Shown here piece after piece: positions 1 to 12,380 of a DNA stretch of 64,000 bases. Position 1 is the first letter of the stretch, and each line of letters starts with the position of its first letter. Where the stretch lies: NCBI GenBank assembly GCA_900074885.1, contig FJUW01000012.1, forward strand, positions 1,054,001-1,118,000. The letters are read 5' to 3'. The notes beneath the pieces were generated by a model. That model ran no database searches and was not told the origin of the DNA. It worked only from the letters and a program-made list of their open reading frames with translations. The position numbers and the translations under genes were made by a program. Origin of the DNA: Rhynchosporium graminicola. Taxonomy: Eukaryota > Ascomycota > Leotiomycetes > Helotiales > Ploettnerulaceae.

Positions 1-951
1 CGTCTTTTAGCTAATAGCGTGCTTCTATTTAGGACTGACTAGAAGTTAATTCAGACTAATACCTAACTACGCGTGCCTATAAAGCGCTAGTCTAGAGCTC
101 TACTTCTAGCCTTATAAGAGGTTACTTAGAACTATAGTATCTCTCGGAAATTACGCCTTTCTCCTCTGCTAAAGAGATAATTTCAGTACTCGCTTCTTAT
201 TACCTTTCCGGACTCGAAACGGAGTAGTATCAGACCGAATTTCATAAGCTTTTAATGAAAAAGGAGTCCTTTTTATAATTCCGTGCAAAGTTCTAAAGCT
301 CAGTAATTCTCGGAGGTATAGCTGAATCAGAGTAGTACTTTTACCTCTAGCTGAAGCTTACTATACGGCTACGTATAGCTACTGCTCTAATTAAGTACTC
401 TTAGAAGACTAATTATTTAGCTATAGTCTCTTCTCTTACGGCACTCGATTTGGAACTCTCTCGACTACTTTTAATACCTCGAGCTACTCTAGCTCTACCG
501 ATAGTTAGCACGTCTTCTGAGCTCTTAATACCTATCGAGGAAGTATAATATTACTACTATAAGAAGTATAGTCACTATAAGGGCGATTATCCGATATTAA
601 AGATAAAGAAGGAGTGATTTGCGTCTTACGCTTTAGATTAATAATCACTTAGATTTTATTTAGAATTCGACTAGATTTAACTCTCTTTTCTTTCGTTTCT
701 TATTACCTTTAAAGGCTCGAGGGCGAGCTTTTATCTTAGAAGGGGGTAATATGACGGCGCATAGTATACGTAGCAGATACGGGCTAGTATCGGTACCTTA
801 GGCATACCCTCCTTATATATATAGAAGGTGCAGACTCCTTCAGAGCTCTGTATCTTTCTGTTTCCTTCGTACTAGATTATATAAGATCGCTCTTAGCCTC
901 CCTACTTATTTATTCTTACTTATATACCGCCTTGAGTCTTGTGTCGTTACA
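1..951 (+). mobile_element. 3' end of a Gypsy-like LTR element (second family), RIP-degraded
   Basis: This stretch is TpA-rich with no usable reading frame. It ends in a Gypsy-type 3' boundary: a short motif (GGGCGAGCTT at 721-730) also found just before the 3' LTRs of the main Gypsy family here, a purine run (740-746), and then a putative LTR at 750-951. From about 952 the sequence switches abruptly to the main Gypsy family, matching the copies near 5461 and 9316, so this element appears to have inserted into that one. The body and 5' end lie outside the window. Family assignment rests on these boundary features only, and no protein domain was recognised in 1-749. Confidence 0.5.
750..951 (+). 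repeat. putative 202-bp 3' LTR of the partial Gypsy-like element
   Basis: It begins TATGACGG, which fits a RIP-altered TGTGACGG, and ends GTTACA. It contains a TATA-like run near 813-823 and follows a purine tract. Only one copy is present, so LTR status is inferred from position, ends and the sequence switch at 951/952, not from a repeat match. The last base is ambiguous because the flanking element also has an A there. Confidence 0.45.
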
Positions 952-3488
952 CCTTCTAGACGTTCTATCACGAGTTTCGTACGCTAGCTCGTAAAGCTAA
1001 TATAAATAATCAATCGACTCTGAAAATAGACTTATAAGAGAAGCTACTCTTATAGCTTCGGAAATAGCTCTTCTAATAGTATAGAACGTTAAGAATACTA
1101 GAAGAATACGTTAAAGCTATATAAGCTGAAGATTAAGGTTAATTTATAAAAAAGAATTACTATTCCGAGTCTTCAGCTAAGGCTAGCGCGACTCGGGAAC
1201 GCCCTATTAATACCTCCTCCTAGCGCTATATTACGAACTCTTCTTCTTATCCGCAACTAGGCCTTCCTACTCCCGAGAACACTAGTATAACCGGTAATTA
1301 AACCTCTATAAGTCGTATACTATAGTAAGTGCGAAGCGATACTCCGCGAGCTCTATCGCTAGCGAATACTCCTCGTTACTTTACGCTTACCTTATACTTA
1401 CGCTTATCGTTAGCTCGACCTAATACTCCGCACTATATTAACGCGATTAATATTAATAATAATATTAATAGTAAGTCAGAAGATAATAATAACGAAGATA
1501 CGTATAGCGACGCTTAGGAGTATACTAAACCTCTGCTAGTAAAAGACTATACTTAAGGAAAGACTCCTTCCTAGGTAGTATACGAGATATACGATATCTT
1601 AACCTTACGAAGCTTCTTAGTAATTAATCGTTTACTACGCGTACTACTCTTACTAAGAATAGACTTTCGTATAAGCTACTCGCACTTCTTAATTCTAGAG
1701 CTAATAGATACTATTTTATTAATTATTCTTTTCTCAAATCTCTTTCCTTCTTTCTAAAACCTTTAATTTACTCTCTACTAAACGTAATCCCTATTAAAGG
1801 TTTTAATAGCGTTAATAGTAGTATAATTAGTCACTATATAATACTTAACTTAATAGTAGATCGCCGCGTTCAGGCATTTACTCCCTTTCTTATTACTACT
1901 CTCGGAAACTATAGTATTATACTCGGAAGGACCTGGCTTTCGGAATATCAAGTACTCTTAGATACCTCTAAACGATAGATTATTTAGCTACTATATACTC
2001 CTTCTAGTAACGTTTATAGCTCTCCGATCGAAATCAAGGACTTATGCAAATACTATACCTACTAGCGCTATTAACACGACGCTAACGAACGAGACAGATG
2101 CCTTAATCAGTTCTAGGAAGCGTACGAGGTATAGCGAAACGTAGCTAGCTCTCTTATTAATATTTAAGTAGTTATTAACTTTATATCTATTATTAAATAA
2201 CTACTACTAAACGCTCGGAAACGCACTTCTAGAGAGATTTATAGCTCTAAAAATATCTAAAACTCTCCCCTAGAGAGTATTCTATAGGTAACTAACCCTC
2301 TGCTATTACTGCCGCTTAGTTAGGACTATTTCTCCGGCGTTTATACTACTTATTATAGATACGCTAAGCCCGAGTGTTTATTACCTGAAGAATAAGAAGA
2401 GAGTAGTAAAGAGAAGCCTTTATACGCTAGAGTTACTAATATATATCCGAAGTATATACGATTTAGTAACGTTATTACTTATATCCCGCGTGAATCTCTA
2501 CTTTAACCCTAAATGAAAGTCTCTACGTTAAAGACTTATATATAAGATTACGCCTATATAATTCATACTATAGATTAATAGTTACTAGGAATACTGTCTC
2601 GCGAGTTAATAGAAGCTACTCTAGGTATAAATATAGCTATTATGCCATTTCGGAAGCGCTAATAGTAGTAAAGACTACCTCCTCGTGCGCTCAGACCTCT
2701 CTAAGAGCCTCCTACGCTAGAGATCTATATAATTAGCGGCCTAGCTTTCTATCTCTTATATAAACGCTAGAAGTCTTCTAACGATAAGATCTTCTCTACT
2801 ACTCTCTATAAGATAAGTAAGCTTCTTAACGACCGAATCGCAGATTAGTAACGTAATACTACTATCGTATCTTTAACTATTGACCTTACGGAACGCCGCA
2901 AAACCGCCTAGCAATTTACTATTAGTTTAAGCGAATTAGATTTAGAACTATAGATTCCTCACGAGTATAGCTAGTAAGTATACGTCTTTTCTAAAGAAGC
3001 TAGCGATATTCTCCCTCCTTATCGTTCATACGATTACCGAATTAAGCTTAAGGAAGGGGCCGAAAAGAGCCTTAAATACTCCTTCTTATATAAGATATTA
3101 GCTAAAGAACTTAAAGTAGTAAAGGCGTATATTACTAATAACTTAGCTAAAAGTTTCATTAAACCTTCTTAAGTACTATACGCTGTACTTATTCTTTTCG
3201 TTAAAAAAGCTAATAGAAGTCTATAGTTCTATATAGACTTTCGTATACTTAATAACCTTACGAGGAAGGATTAATACCTACTACTATTAATCGACAAAAC
3301 GCTAGCTAGAATCTCTACTGCTAAGATCTTTACTAAACTAGATATTCGCTAAGCTTTCTACCGAATTCGAATAGATCTAGCCTCTGAAGAGTATACGACC
3401 TTCCGGACCCGCTATAGAGCGTATAAATACAAGGTATTACTATTCGGTCTAACTAATAGCCCTACGATATACTAGTAGTATATGAATA
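952..3488 (+). mobile_element. Outer Gypsy element, 5' portion (gag, protease, start of RT), RIP-degraded
   Basis: This is colinear with the internal region of the full-length Gypsy at 8085-15743; for example 952-1150 matches 9316-9510. Reading through the stops, 2990-3480 gives a recognisable Gypsy reverse-transcriptase N-terminal half, including a KLDIR-type motif near 3340 and an FGLTN motif near 3440. TAG and TAA replace Trp and Gln codons throughout. The element is cut at 3488 by the Copia insertion and resumes at 21156, with GAATA duplicated at 3484-3488 and 21151-21155. Its own 5' LTR and gag start are missing, replaced by the element at 1-951. Confidence 0.85.
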
Positions 3489-3592
3489 TGTTGGTATCAC
3501 TCTGTCGTAGTACGTACAATCAAGTAGTCTGCGTGAGCTAAAGTACAGTGATAATAGTAGTAATATTATCTATTATATCGTAGCTGTCTTTC
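3489..3592 (-). repeat. Copia 3' LTR, interrupted after 104 bp
   Basis: This matches 20946-21049 of the other Copia LTR with only scattered transitions. It starts TGTTGGTATCAC and breaks at 3592, where a Gypsy LTR (minus orientation) begins TGTGACGC. The remaining ~100 bp of the LTR was not found elsewhere in the window. CTTTC (3588-3592) would be the expected target duplication, but the partner copy is not visible, probably because of the N at 7670. Confidence 0.8.
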
Positions 3593-3827
3593 TGTGACGC
3601 TTGCTCTAGAAAGGTCTCAAAACTACCTGAGTAATAAGACCTCATATTATTATAAATATGAAGTAATAAGAATCACTTAAGAATCTATAACTAAGGAGTA
3701 AAGAAGTAGAGAGAGAATAGAAGTATATATATAAAAAGGGGCCCCTAAACTCTACTCGTGTAATCTCGCTTAGTAGTAAGTATTTCTACTAATAGGAAGA
3801 GACCTCTAAACCTAACTAGTTATCATA
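3593..3827 (-). repeat. Gypsy LTR (235 bp), minus orientation
   Basis: It is the reverse complement of the LTR at 15509-15743, running from TGTGACGC to ATCATA. It interrupts the Copia LTR at 3592. The TATA-like run at about 3727-3737 and the GGGGCCCC motif are shared by all the LTRs of this family here. Confidence 0.85.
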
Positions 3828-4230
3828 TTACTCCCCCCTCCGAAAAAAGCTCGCCCTCGAGCGTTAGTCTATCTCCTTATTACTATTAAGGTAATCGTAA
3901 TTATTAATTCTATCGTAGAAAGCTTTTAGCTAATTAAGTAGTCTAGCAGGAGGTCTAGCTTACGTTAGGTTATTAAGGTGGAATTATTATAGCTTAGCGG
4001 GAGCGTATTAAGACGTCGATCTCATATAGTATAACGCTATAGACGTTAAATACGCTCCCGCTAAGCTGCAATAATTCCACCTTAATAACCTAATATAAGC
4101 TAGACCTCCTGCTAGACTACTTAATTAGCTAAAAGCTTTCTACGATAGAATTAATAATTATAACTACCTTAATAGTAATAAGAAGATAGACTAACGCTCG
4201 AGGGCGAGCTTTTTTCGGAGGGGGAAGTAG

Positions 4231-4465
4231 TATAACGATTAGTTAGGTTTAGAGGTCTCTCCCTATTAGTAGAAACACTTACTACTAAGCGAGATTATAC
4301 GAGTAGAGTTTAGGGGCCACTTTTAATATATATATTTCTATTCTCTCTATAATTCTTTACTCCTTAGTTATAGATTCTTAAGTGATTCTTACTACTTTAT
4401 ATTTATAGTAATATAAGGTCTTATTACTTAAGTAGTTTTAAGACTTTTCTAGAGTAAGTGTTATA
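4231..4465 (+). repeat. Gypsy LTR (235 bp), plus orientation
   Basis: It starts TATAACGATTAG and ends GTGTTATA, the RIP-altered form of the TGT...ACA ends at 8085 and 7456. It is preceded by a 3' internal end with purine tract and followed directly by the 5' internal region, so it sits between a 3' end and a 5' end as in an LTR-LTR recombinant or tandem copy. Confidence 0.85.
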
Positions 4466-7455
4466 TTATCTATAACTCTTTTACTTATATCTAGGAAGAT
4501 AGTAAATATCTACTTATATTATACCTCTATACCTAGAGCTACTAAACGCAGGAGACTATATTATATAGAGAAGGCTTATACTAAGTATAAACTTGAAGAA
4601 TAGTACCTAAACTGAAGTAACTTAAGTCTGATAAATCGACTACCGGTTCTCTGATTTCCTCTACTTCCTATTCTTCGGCGACTCGTAATACTTGCTATAA
4701 CTTACTTCTCTTTATAGTAGAGAGTACTCGCGACGACGCCTCGTCCGAGTTGAGCTCTCTAACTCCTACTATAATTAATAAACTTACTAAGTCGCTAAAC
4801 CTCCCTGATAATACCCTTATATTAATAGTAATTATAAGTAACTTATAGGAAGATTACGCTTACTAGCTATAAGAGGCAGAAAGGAAGCTCGCGGAGGAGA
4901 GATAATTAAATACTGACTTATCTATAGAATTACGCTAGTTATAGGACGAGTTCCTAGAATTATGCTAGTTAATTACGTAGCGCTCTACTAAGTCTATATC
5001 GTTTAATAACGTTTAATCGCGTATAATACTACTATTATTAATTAAAGAAGATAACGCTACTCTTACGCCTGATAATTATCGTTAAGAATAATCTACTAGA
5101 GGAATATTATTAATATTATATACTACGCGTATAGAGAAGATACCGAACCTTCTAAATAAGCTCTCTGATAGAATCGACTACTCTCTAAAACTCTAGGAAG
5201 TATAGATATATAACGCCCTCTAGCGCTACTCTAGCTACTTTATTAATAAAGATTACTATAAAAATTAGTTACTTAACTAAATAGAAAGAATAGCTAGAAC
5301 TTACTTAGAACCCTTATTCTTAGAACTAGAATATAACGAAGAAAGTAATATAATCGATTCACTCGATATAATTACTTAACTTATCTCCTTCTTATCTAAT
5401 CTATATGACTAATAAACTATAAGAGCTAGCTACTCCGCGCTAAAGATAGATTATAAGTAGACCTTCTAGACGTTCTACTACGAGTTTCGTACGCTAGCTT
5501 ATAAAGCTAGAGTAAATAATCAATCGACTCTGACAATAGACTTATAGGAGAAGCTACTTATATAGCTATAGAAATAGCTTTTCTAATAATACTGAATATT
5601 AAGGATACTAGAAGAATACGTTAAGGCTATATAAGCTAAAGACTAAGGTTAATTTATTAAAAAGACTTATTATTCCGAGTCTTCGGCTAAGGCTAGCGCG
5701 ACTCGGGAACGCCTTATAAATACCTCCTCCTAGCGCTATAGTACTAACTTCTCTTCTTATCTGTAAATTAGTCTTCTTACGCCTAAGAATACTAGTACGA
5801 CTAGTAAATAAGTATTATACTCTATATAAAACGATACGCTTTATATATAATCGCTAGCGAATACTCCTTATTACTTTACGCCTACTTTATACTTACGCTT
5901 ATCGTTAGCTCGATCTAATACTCCGTATCGAATTAACGTAATTAACGCTAATAATAATATTAATAGCGAGCTAGAAGATAATAATAATAAAGAAACGTAC
6001 GATAATACTTAGGAGTATATTAAACCGCTAGTAAAAGACTACGCCTAGGGAAAGACTCTTTCCTAGGTAGTATACGAGATATGCGATATCTTAACCTTAC
6101 GAAGCTTCTTAGTAGTTAATCGTTTACTATACGTGCTACTCTTACTAAGAATAGACTCTTATATAAGCTACTTGTACTTCTCGATTCTAGAGCTAATAGA
6201 TACTATTTTATTAATCGTTCTTTTCTTAAATCCTTTTCCTTTTTCTTAAAACCTTTAATTTACTTTCTACTAAACGTAATTCTTATTAAAGGCTTTAATA
6301 GCGTTAATAGTAGTACTATTAGTTATTATACGATACTTAATTTAATAGTAGATCGTCGCGTTTAGGTATTTACCCCTTTTCTTATTACTACTCTTAGAAA
6401 CTATAGTATTATACTCGGAAGGACCTGGCTTTCGGAATATTAAATACTCTTAGATACCTCTAAACGATAGATTATTTAGCTATTATATACTCCTCCTAGT
6501 AATATTTATAGCTCTCCGATCGAGATTAAGGATTTATGTAAATACTATACTTATTAGCGCTATTAATACGATGCTAATAAACGAAACGAACGCTTTAATT
6601 AGTTCTGGGAAGCGTACGAGGAATAGCGAAGCGTAGCTAACTCTCTTATTAATATTCGAGCTATTATTAACTCTATCTCTATTATTAAATAACTATTACT
6701 AGCTCGGAAGCGCATTTCTAGGGAGACTTATAGCTATAAAAATATCTAAAACTCTCCCCTAGAGAGTGTTCTATAGGTAACTAACTCTCTATTACTACTG
6801 CCGATTAGTTAGGACTATTTCTCTAGCGTTTATACTACTTATTATAGATACGACGAGCCTAAGTGTTTATTACCTAAAGAATAAGAATAGAGTAGTAAAG
6901 AGAAGTCTTTATACTCTAGAGAAGCTACTGATATATAGCTAAAGTAAATACGATTTAGCGATATTATCGCTTATATCCCGTATGAATCTCTATTTTAACT
7001 CTAATTAGAAGTCTCTATATTAAAGACCTACGTATAAGACTACGCCCGTATAATTTATACTATAGACTAATAGTTACTCGGAATACTATCTTACGACTTA
7101 ATAGAAGCTACTTAAAGTATAAAAATAGCTACTATGATATTTCGGAAGCGATAAAGATCACCTCGTGTACTTAGACCTCTTCTAGAGCCTCTTGCGCTAG
7201 AGATTTACACGATTAGCAGCCTAGCCTTCTATCTCTTATATAAACGCTAGAAGTCTTCTAATAATAAGATCTTCTCTACTACTCTTCACGAGATAGATAA
7301 GCTTCTTAACGACTGAATCGCAGTTTAGTAACGTAATACTACTATCGTATCTTTGACTATCGACCTTACGGAACGTCGCAAAACCGCCTAGTAATTTACT
7401 ATTAGCTTAAGCGAATTAGATTCAGAACTACAGATCCCTCACAAGTTATAGATAA

Positions 7456-7669
7456 TGTGACGCTTGCTCTAGAAAGGTCTCAAAACTACCTGAGTAATAA
7501 GACCTCATATTACTATGAATATGAAGTAGTAAGAATCACTTGAGAATCTATAACTAAGGAGTGAAGAAGTAGAGAGAGAATAGAAGTATATATATGAAAA
7601 GGGGCCTCTAAACTCTACTCGTGTAATCTCGCTTAGTAGTAAGTGTTTCTACTAATAGGGAGAGACCTC
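7456..7669 (-). repeat. Gypsy LTR, minus orientation, truncated by the assembly gap
   Basis: This is 214 bp of the 235-bp LTR, reverse complement, starting TGTGACGC. About 21 bp at its far end are missing at the N in 7670. It is among the least mutated LTR copies in the window. Confidence 0.85.
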
Positions 7670-7670
7670 N
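7670..7670. other. Assembly gap (single N)
   Basis: The N separates a truncated Gypsy LTR on the left from Copia RNase H-side sequence on the right. The missing end of the Gypsy LTR, the rest of the Copia 3' LTR and the Copia 3' internal end should lie between them, so the true gap is larger than one base. Confidence 0.9.
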
Positions 7671-8084
7671 TATCTACCTATTCTATAGGTTTAATAACTA
7701 ATTAATTCGTATATAATAGCTCCTTTAAAGCTCCGTTATAATTTATCTTAGTTATCGTATCCGCAGGGTTATCTAGCCCTACTACCTAAATCACCTCCGA
7801 TATCTCTTTTCTTTCGTATGCCTAACGTAGATATATAAGGTTAATTATTAATCTCTTCTCTCTTATAGTATTAAGTCGTACTACGCAGTCGTATAAAGAC
7901 TTAGAATCGGTAACTATAAGTAAAGGTAATACTATAATCTCTATAATCTATTCGATAGTAGTCTTAATAGCACTAGCTATATCAAAACCTTCTGATATAG
8001 TATATAGTTCAGAGGCTAGTACAGATCTAGTAACTCTCTTATAGCAGACCGAAGACTAGTGAATAACGTTTACCTTATTATACT
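7671..8084 (-). mobile_element. Copia 3' internal fragment (RNase H side)
   Basis: This AT-rich minus-strand sequence is continuous with 15749 onward once the full-length Gypsy (8085-15743) is removed; the shared ATACT at 8080-8084 and 15744-15748 proves the join. By position in a minus-strand Copia it should encode the RNase H end of the polyprotein. Stops are frequent and I could not read catalytic residues. Confidence 0.7.
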
Positions 8085-8319
8085 TGTGACGACTAGTCAG
8101 GTTTGGAGGTCTCTCCCTATTAGTAGAAATACTTACTGCTAAGCGAGATTACACGAGTAGAGTTTAGGGGCCCCTTTTTATATATATACTTCTATTCTCT
8201 CTCTACTTCTTTACTCTTTAGTTATAGATTCTTAAGTGATTCTTACTACTTTATATTTATAGTAATATGAGGTCTTATTACTTAAGTAGTTTTAAGACCT
8301 TTTTAGAGTAAGCGTTATA
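8085..8319 (+). repeat. 5' LTR of full-length Gypsy
   Basis: The 235-bp LTR begins TGTGACGACTAG and ends AGCGTTATA. It is preceded by the target duplication ATACT (8080-8084). It differs from the 3' LTR mainly by C-to-T and G-to-A changes. Confidence 0.9.
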
Positions 8320-10167
8320 TTATCTATAACTCTTTTACTTATATCTAGGAAGATAGTAAATATCTACTTATATTATACCTCTATGCCTAGAGCTACTAAA
8401 CGTAAGAGACTACGCTATATAGAGAAAGCTTATACTAAGTATAAACTTGAAGAATAGCACTTAAACCGAAGTAACCTAAGTCTGATAAATCGACTACTAG
8501 TTCTCTGACTTCCTTTACCTCTTATTCTTCGGCGACTCGTAATACTCGCTGTAACCTACCTCTCTCTATAGTAGAGAGTACTCGCGATAACGCCTTGTCC
8601 GAGTTAAGCTCTCTAACTCTTATTATAATTAATAAACTTACTGAGTTACTAAACCTCCCCGATAATACTCTTATATTAATAGTAACTATAAGTAACTTAT
8701 AAGAAGACCGCGCTTACTAGCTATAAGAGGTAGAAAGGAAGCTCGCGGAGGAGAGATAATTAAACGCTAACTTATCTATAGAACTATACTAATTACAGGA
8801 TAAGTTCCTAGAACTACGCTAATTAACTACTTAGCGCTCTACTAAGTCTATATCGTTTAATAACGTTTAATCGCGTATAATACTATTACTATTAATTAAA
8901 GAAGATAACGCTACTCTTATGCCTAATAATCGTTATTAAGAATAATCTACCGGAGGAATATCGTTAATATTATACGCTATACGTATAAAGAAGATACTAA
9001 ACCTTCTAAATAAGCTCTCTAATAGAATTAACTACTCTCTAAAACTCTAGGAAGTATAGATACGTAACGCTCTCTAGCGCTACTCTAGCTACTTTATTAA
9101 CGAAGATTACTATAAAGATTAGTTACTTAACTAAACAGAAGGAATAGCTAGAACTTACCTAGAACTCTCGTTCTTAGAACTAGAATATAATAAAGAAGGT
9201 AGTATAATTAATTCACTTAATATAATTACTTAACTTATCTTCTTCTTATCTAATCTATATAACTAATAAACTATAAGAGCTAGCTACTCCGCGTTAAAGA
9301 TAGATTATAAGTAGACCTTCTAGATATTCTACTATGAGTTTCGTACGCTAGCTTATAAAGCTAGAGTAAATGATTAATCGACTCTGAAAATAGACTTATA
9401 GGAGAAGCTACCTGTATAGCTACGGAAATAGCTCTTCTAATAGTACCGAATATTAAGGATACTAGAAGAATACGTTAAGGCTATATAAGCTAAAGACTAA
9501 GGTTAATTTATTAAAAAGACTTATTATTCCGAGTCTTCAGCTAAGGCTAGCGCGACTCGAGAACGCCTTATAAATACCTCCTCCTAGCGCTGTAGTACTA
9601 ACTCCTCTTCTTATTTGTAAATTAGTCTTCTTACGCCTGAGAACACTAGTGCGACTAGTAAATAAGTATTATACTCTGTACGAAACGATATATCTTATAT
9701 ATAATCACTAGCGAATACTCCTTATTACTTTATACTTACCTTATACTTACGCTTGTTATTAGCTCGACTTAATACTCCGTATCGAATTAATATAATTAAC
9801 GCTAATAATAATATTAATAGTAAGCTAGAAGATAATAATAACGAAGAAACGTATAATAATACTTAGGAGTATATTAAACTGCTAGTAAAAGACTACGCTT
9901 AGGGAAAGACTCCTTCCTAAGTAATATACGAGATATACGATATCTTAACCTTATAAAGCTTCTTAGTAGTTAATCGTTTACTATACGTACTACTCTTACT
10001 AAGAATAGACTCTCGTATAAGCTACTCGCACTTCTCGATTCTAGAGCTAATAGATACTATTTTATTAATCGTTCTTTTCTTAAATCCCTTTTCTTCTTCT
10101 TAAAACTTTTAATTTACTCTCTACTAAATATAATTCCTATTAAAGGCTTTAATAGTATTAATAGTAA

Positions 10168-12380
10168 TACTATTAGTTACTATACGATACTTAATTTAAT
10201 AGTAGATTGTCGCGTTTAGGTATTTACCCCTTTTCTTATTACTACTCTTAGAAACTATAGTATTATACTCGGAAGGACTTAGCTTTCGGAATATTAAGTA
10301 CTCTTAGATACCTCTAAACGATAGATTATTTAGCTACTATATACTCCTCCTAGTAATATTTATAGCTCTCTGATTGAGATTAAGGACTTATATAAATACT
10401 ATACTTACTAGCGCTACTAATATAACGCTAACGAACGAAACGAACGCTTTAATTAGTTCTAGGAAGTATATAAGGAATAGCGAAGCGTAGCTAACTCTCT
10501 TATTAATATTCGAGCTGTTATTAACTCTATCTCTATTATTAAACGACTATTACTAGCTCGGAAGCGAATTTCTAGGGAGACTTATAGCTATAAAAATATC
10601 TAAAACTCTCCCCTAGAGAGTGTTCTATAGGTAACTAACCCTCTATTACTACTGCTAATTAGTTAGGACTATTTCTCCGGCGTTTATACTACTTATTATA
10701 GATATAATAAGCTTAAGTATTTATTACTTAAAGAATAAGAATAAAGTAGTAAAGAGAAATCTTTATACTCTAGAGAAGCTACTAATATATAGCTAAAGTA
10801 CGTACGATTTAGCGACGTTATCGCTTATATCCTACGTGAATCTCTACTTTAACTCTAATTAGAAGTCTTTACGTTAAAGACTTACGCCTATATAATTTAT
10901 ACTATAGACTAATAGTTACTCGGAACACCGTCTCGCGACTTAATAGAAGCTACTTAAAGTATAAAAATAGCTACTACGACATTTCGGAAGCGATAAAGAT
11001 CACCTCGTATACTCAGACCTCTTCTAGAGCCTCTTACGCTAGAGATTTACACGATTAGCGGCCTAGCTTTCTATCTCTTATATAAACGCTAGAAGTCTTC
11101 TAATAATAAGATCTTCTTTATTACTCTTCACGAGATAGATAAGCTTCTTAATAACTGAATCGCAGTTCAGTAACGTAATACTATTATTATATCTTTGACT
11201 ATCGACCTTATAAAACGTCGTAAAACTGCCTAGTAATTTACTATTAGCTTAAGCGAATTAGATTCAGAACTACNTACTATTAGTTACTATACGATACTTA
11301 ATTTAATAGTAGATTGTCGCGTTTAGGTATTTACCCCTTTTCTTATTACTACTCTTAGAAACTATAGTATTATACTCGGAAGGACTTAGCTTTCGGAATA
11401 TTAAGTACTCTTAGATACCTCTAAACGATAGATTATTTAGCTACTATATACTCCTCCTAGTAATATTTATAGCTCTCTGATTGAGATTAAGGACTTATAT
11501 AAATACTATACTTACTAGCGCTACTAATATAACGCTAACGAACGAAACGAACGCTTTAATTAGTTCTAGGAAGTATATAAGGAATAGCGAAGCGTAGCTA
11601 ACTCTCTTATTAATATTCGAGCTGTTATTAACTCTATCTCTATTATTAAACGACTATTACTAGCTCGGAAGCGAATTTCTAGGGAGACTTATAGCTATAA
11701 AAATATCTAAAACTCTCCCCTAGAGAGTGTTCTATAGGTAACTAACCCTCTATTACTACTGCTAATTAGTTAGGACTATTTCTCCGGCGTTTATACTACT
11801 TATTATAGATATAATAAGCTTAAGTATTTATTACTTAAAGAATAAGAATAAAGTAGTAAAGAGAAATCTTTATACTCTAGAGAAGCTACTAATATATAGC
11901 TAAAGTACGTACGATTTAGCGACGTTATCGCTTATATCCTACGTGAATCTCTACTTTAACTCTAATTAGAAGTCTTTACGTTAAAGACTTACGCCTATAT
12001 AATTTATACTATAGACTAATAGTTACTCGGAACACCGTCTCGCGACTTAATAGAAGCTACTTAAAGTATAAAAATAGCTACTACGATATTTCGGAAGCGA
12101 TAAAGATCACCTCGTATACTCAGACCTCTTCTAGAGCCTCTTACGCTAGAGATTTACACGATTAGCGGCCTAGCTTTCTATCTCTTATATAAACGCTAGA
12201 AGTCTTCTAATAATAAGATCTTCTTTATTACTCTTCACGAGATAGATAAGCTTCTTAATAACTGAATCGCAGTTCAGTAACGTAATACTATTATTATATC
12301 TTTGACTATCGACCTTATAAAACGTCGTAAAACTGCCTAGTAATTTACTATTAGCTTAAGCGAATTAGATTCAGAACTAC
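10168..12380. repeat. Near-identical 1,106-bp direct repeat flanking an N (assembly artefact)
   Basis: Bases 10168-11273 and 11275-12380 are the same sequence; the one difference I noticed is C versus T at 10980/12087. They are separated by a single N at 11274. The repeat cuts across the protease-coding part of the Gypsy and has no biological boundary, so the simplest reading is two overlapping contig ends placed side by side. Confidence 0.9.

Larger units (their letters stand above)
3593..4465. repeat. Large palindrome of two Gypsy 3' ends
   Basis: Left arm 3593 to about 4016 and right arm about 4041 to 4465 are near-identical inverted copies. Each arm holds the last ~190 bp of the Gypsy internal region, the purine tract and a 235-bp LTR, separated by a spacer of roughly 25 bp. 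The join is tail to tail (3' internal ends facing inward, LTRs outward). RIP transitions differ between the arms, so the structure is older than, or was mutated independently of, the current sequence. Confidence 0.85.
3593..7669. mobile_element. Rearranged Gypsy remnants with inverted 3' ends
   Basis: Pieces of the main Gypsy family in both orientations. A minus LTR (3593-3827) is followed by a minus 3' internal end (to about 4016). A plus 3' internal end (from about 4041), a plus LTR (4231-4465) and a plus 5' internal region (4466 to about 7446) come next. The plus internal part runs through gag/protease and stops at the protease/RT linker. At about 7447 it abuts a few bases of a minus 5' internal end and a minus LTR (7456-7669) that stops at an N. 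The minus pieces look like the two ends of one insertion into the Copia LTR. The plus pieces look like a second copy joined into it. Confidence 0.75.

Noticed and set aside
1329..1517. 62-codon open frame in the Gypsy region
   Set aside because: It is a chance open stretch within the degraded gag region; the same place in the other copies has stops, so it is not a gene.
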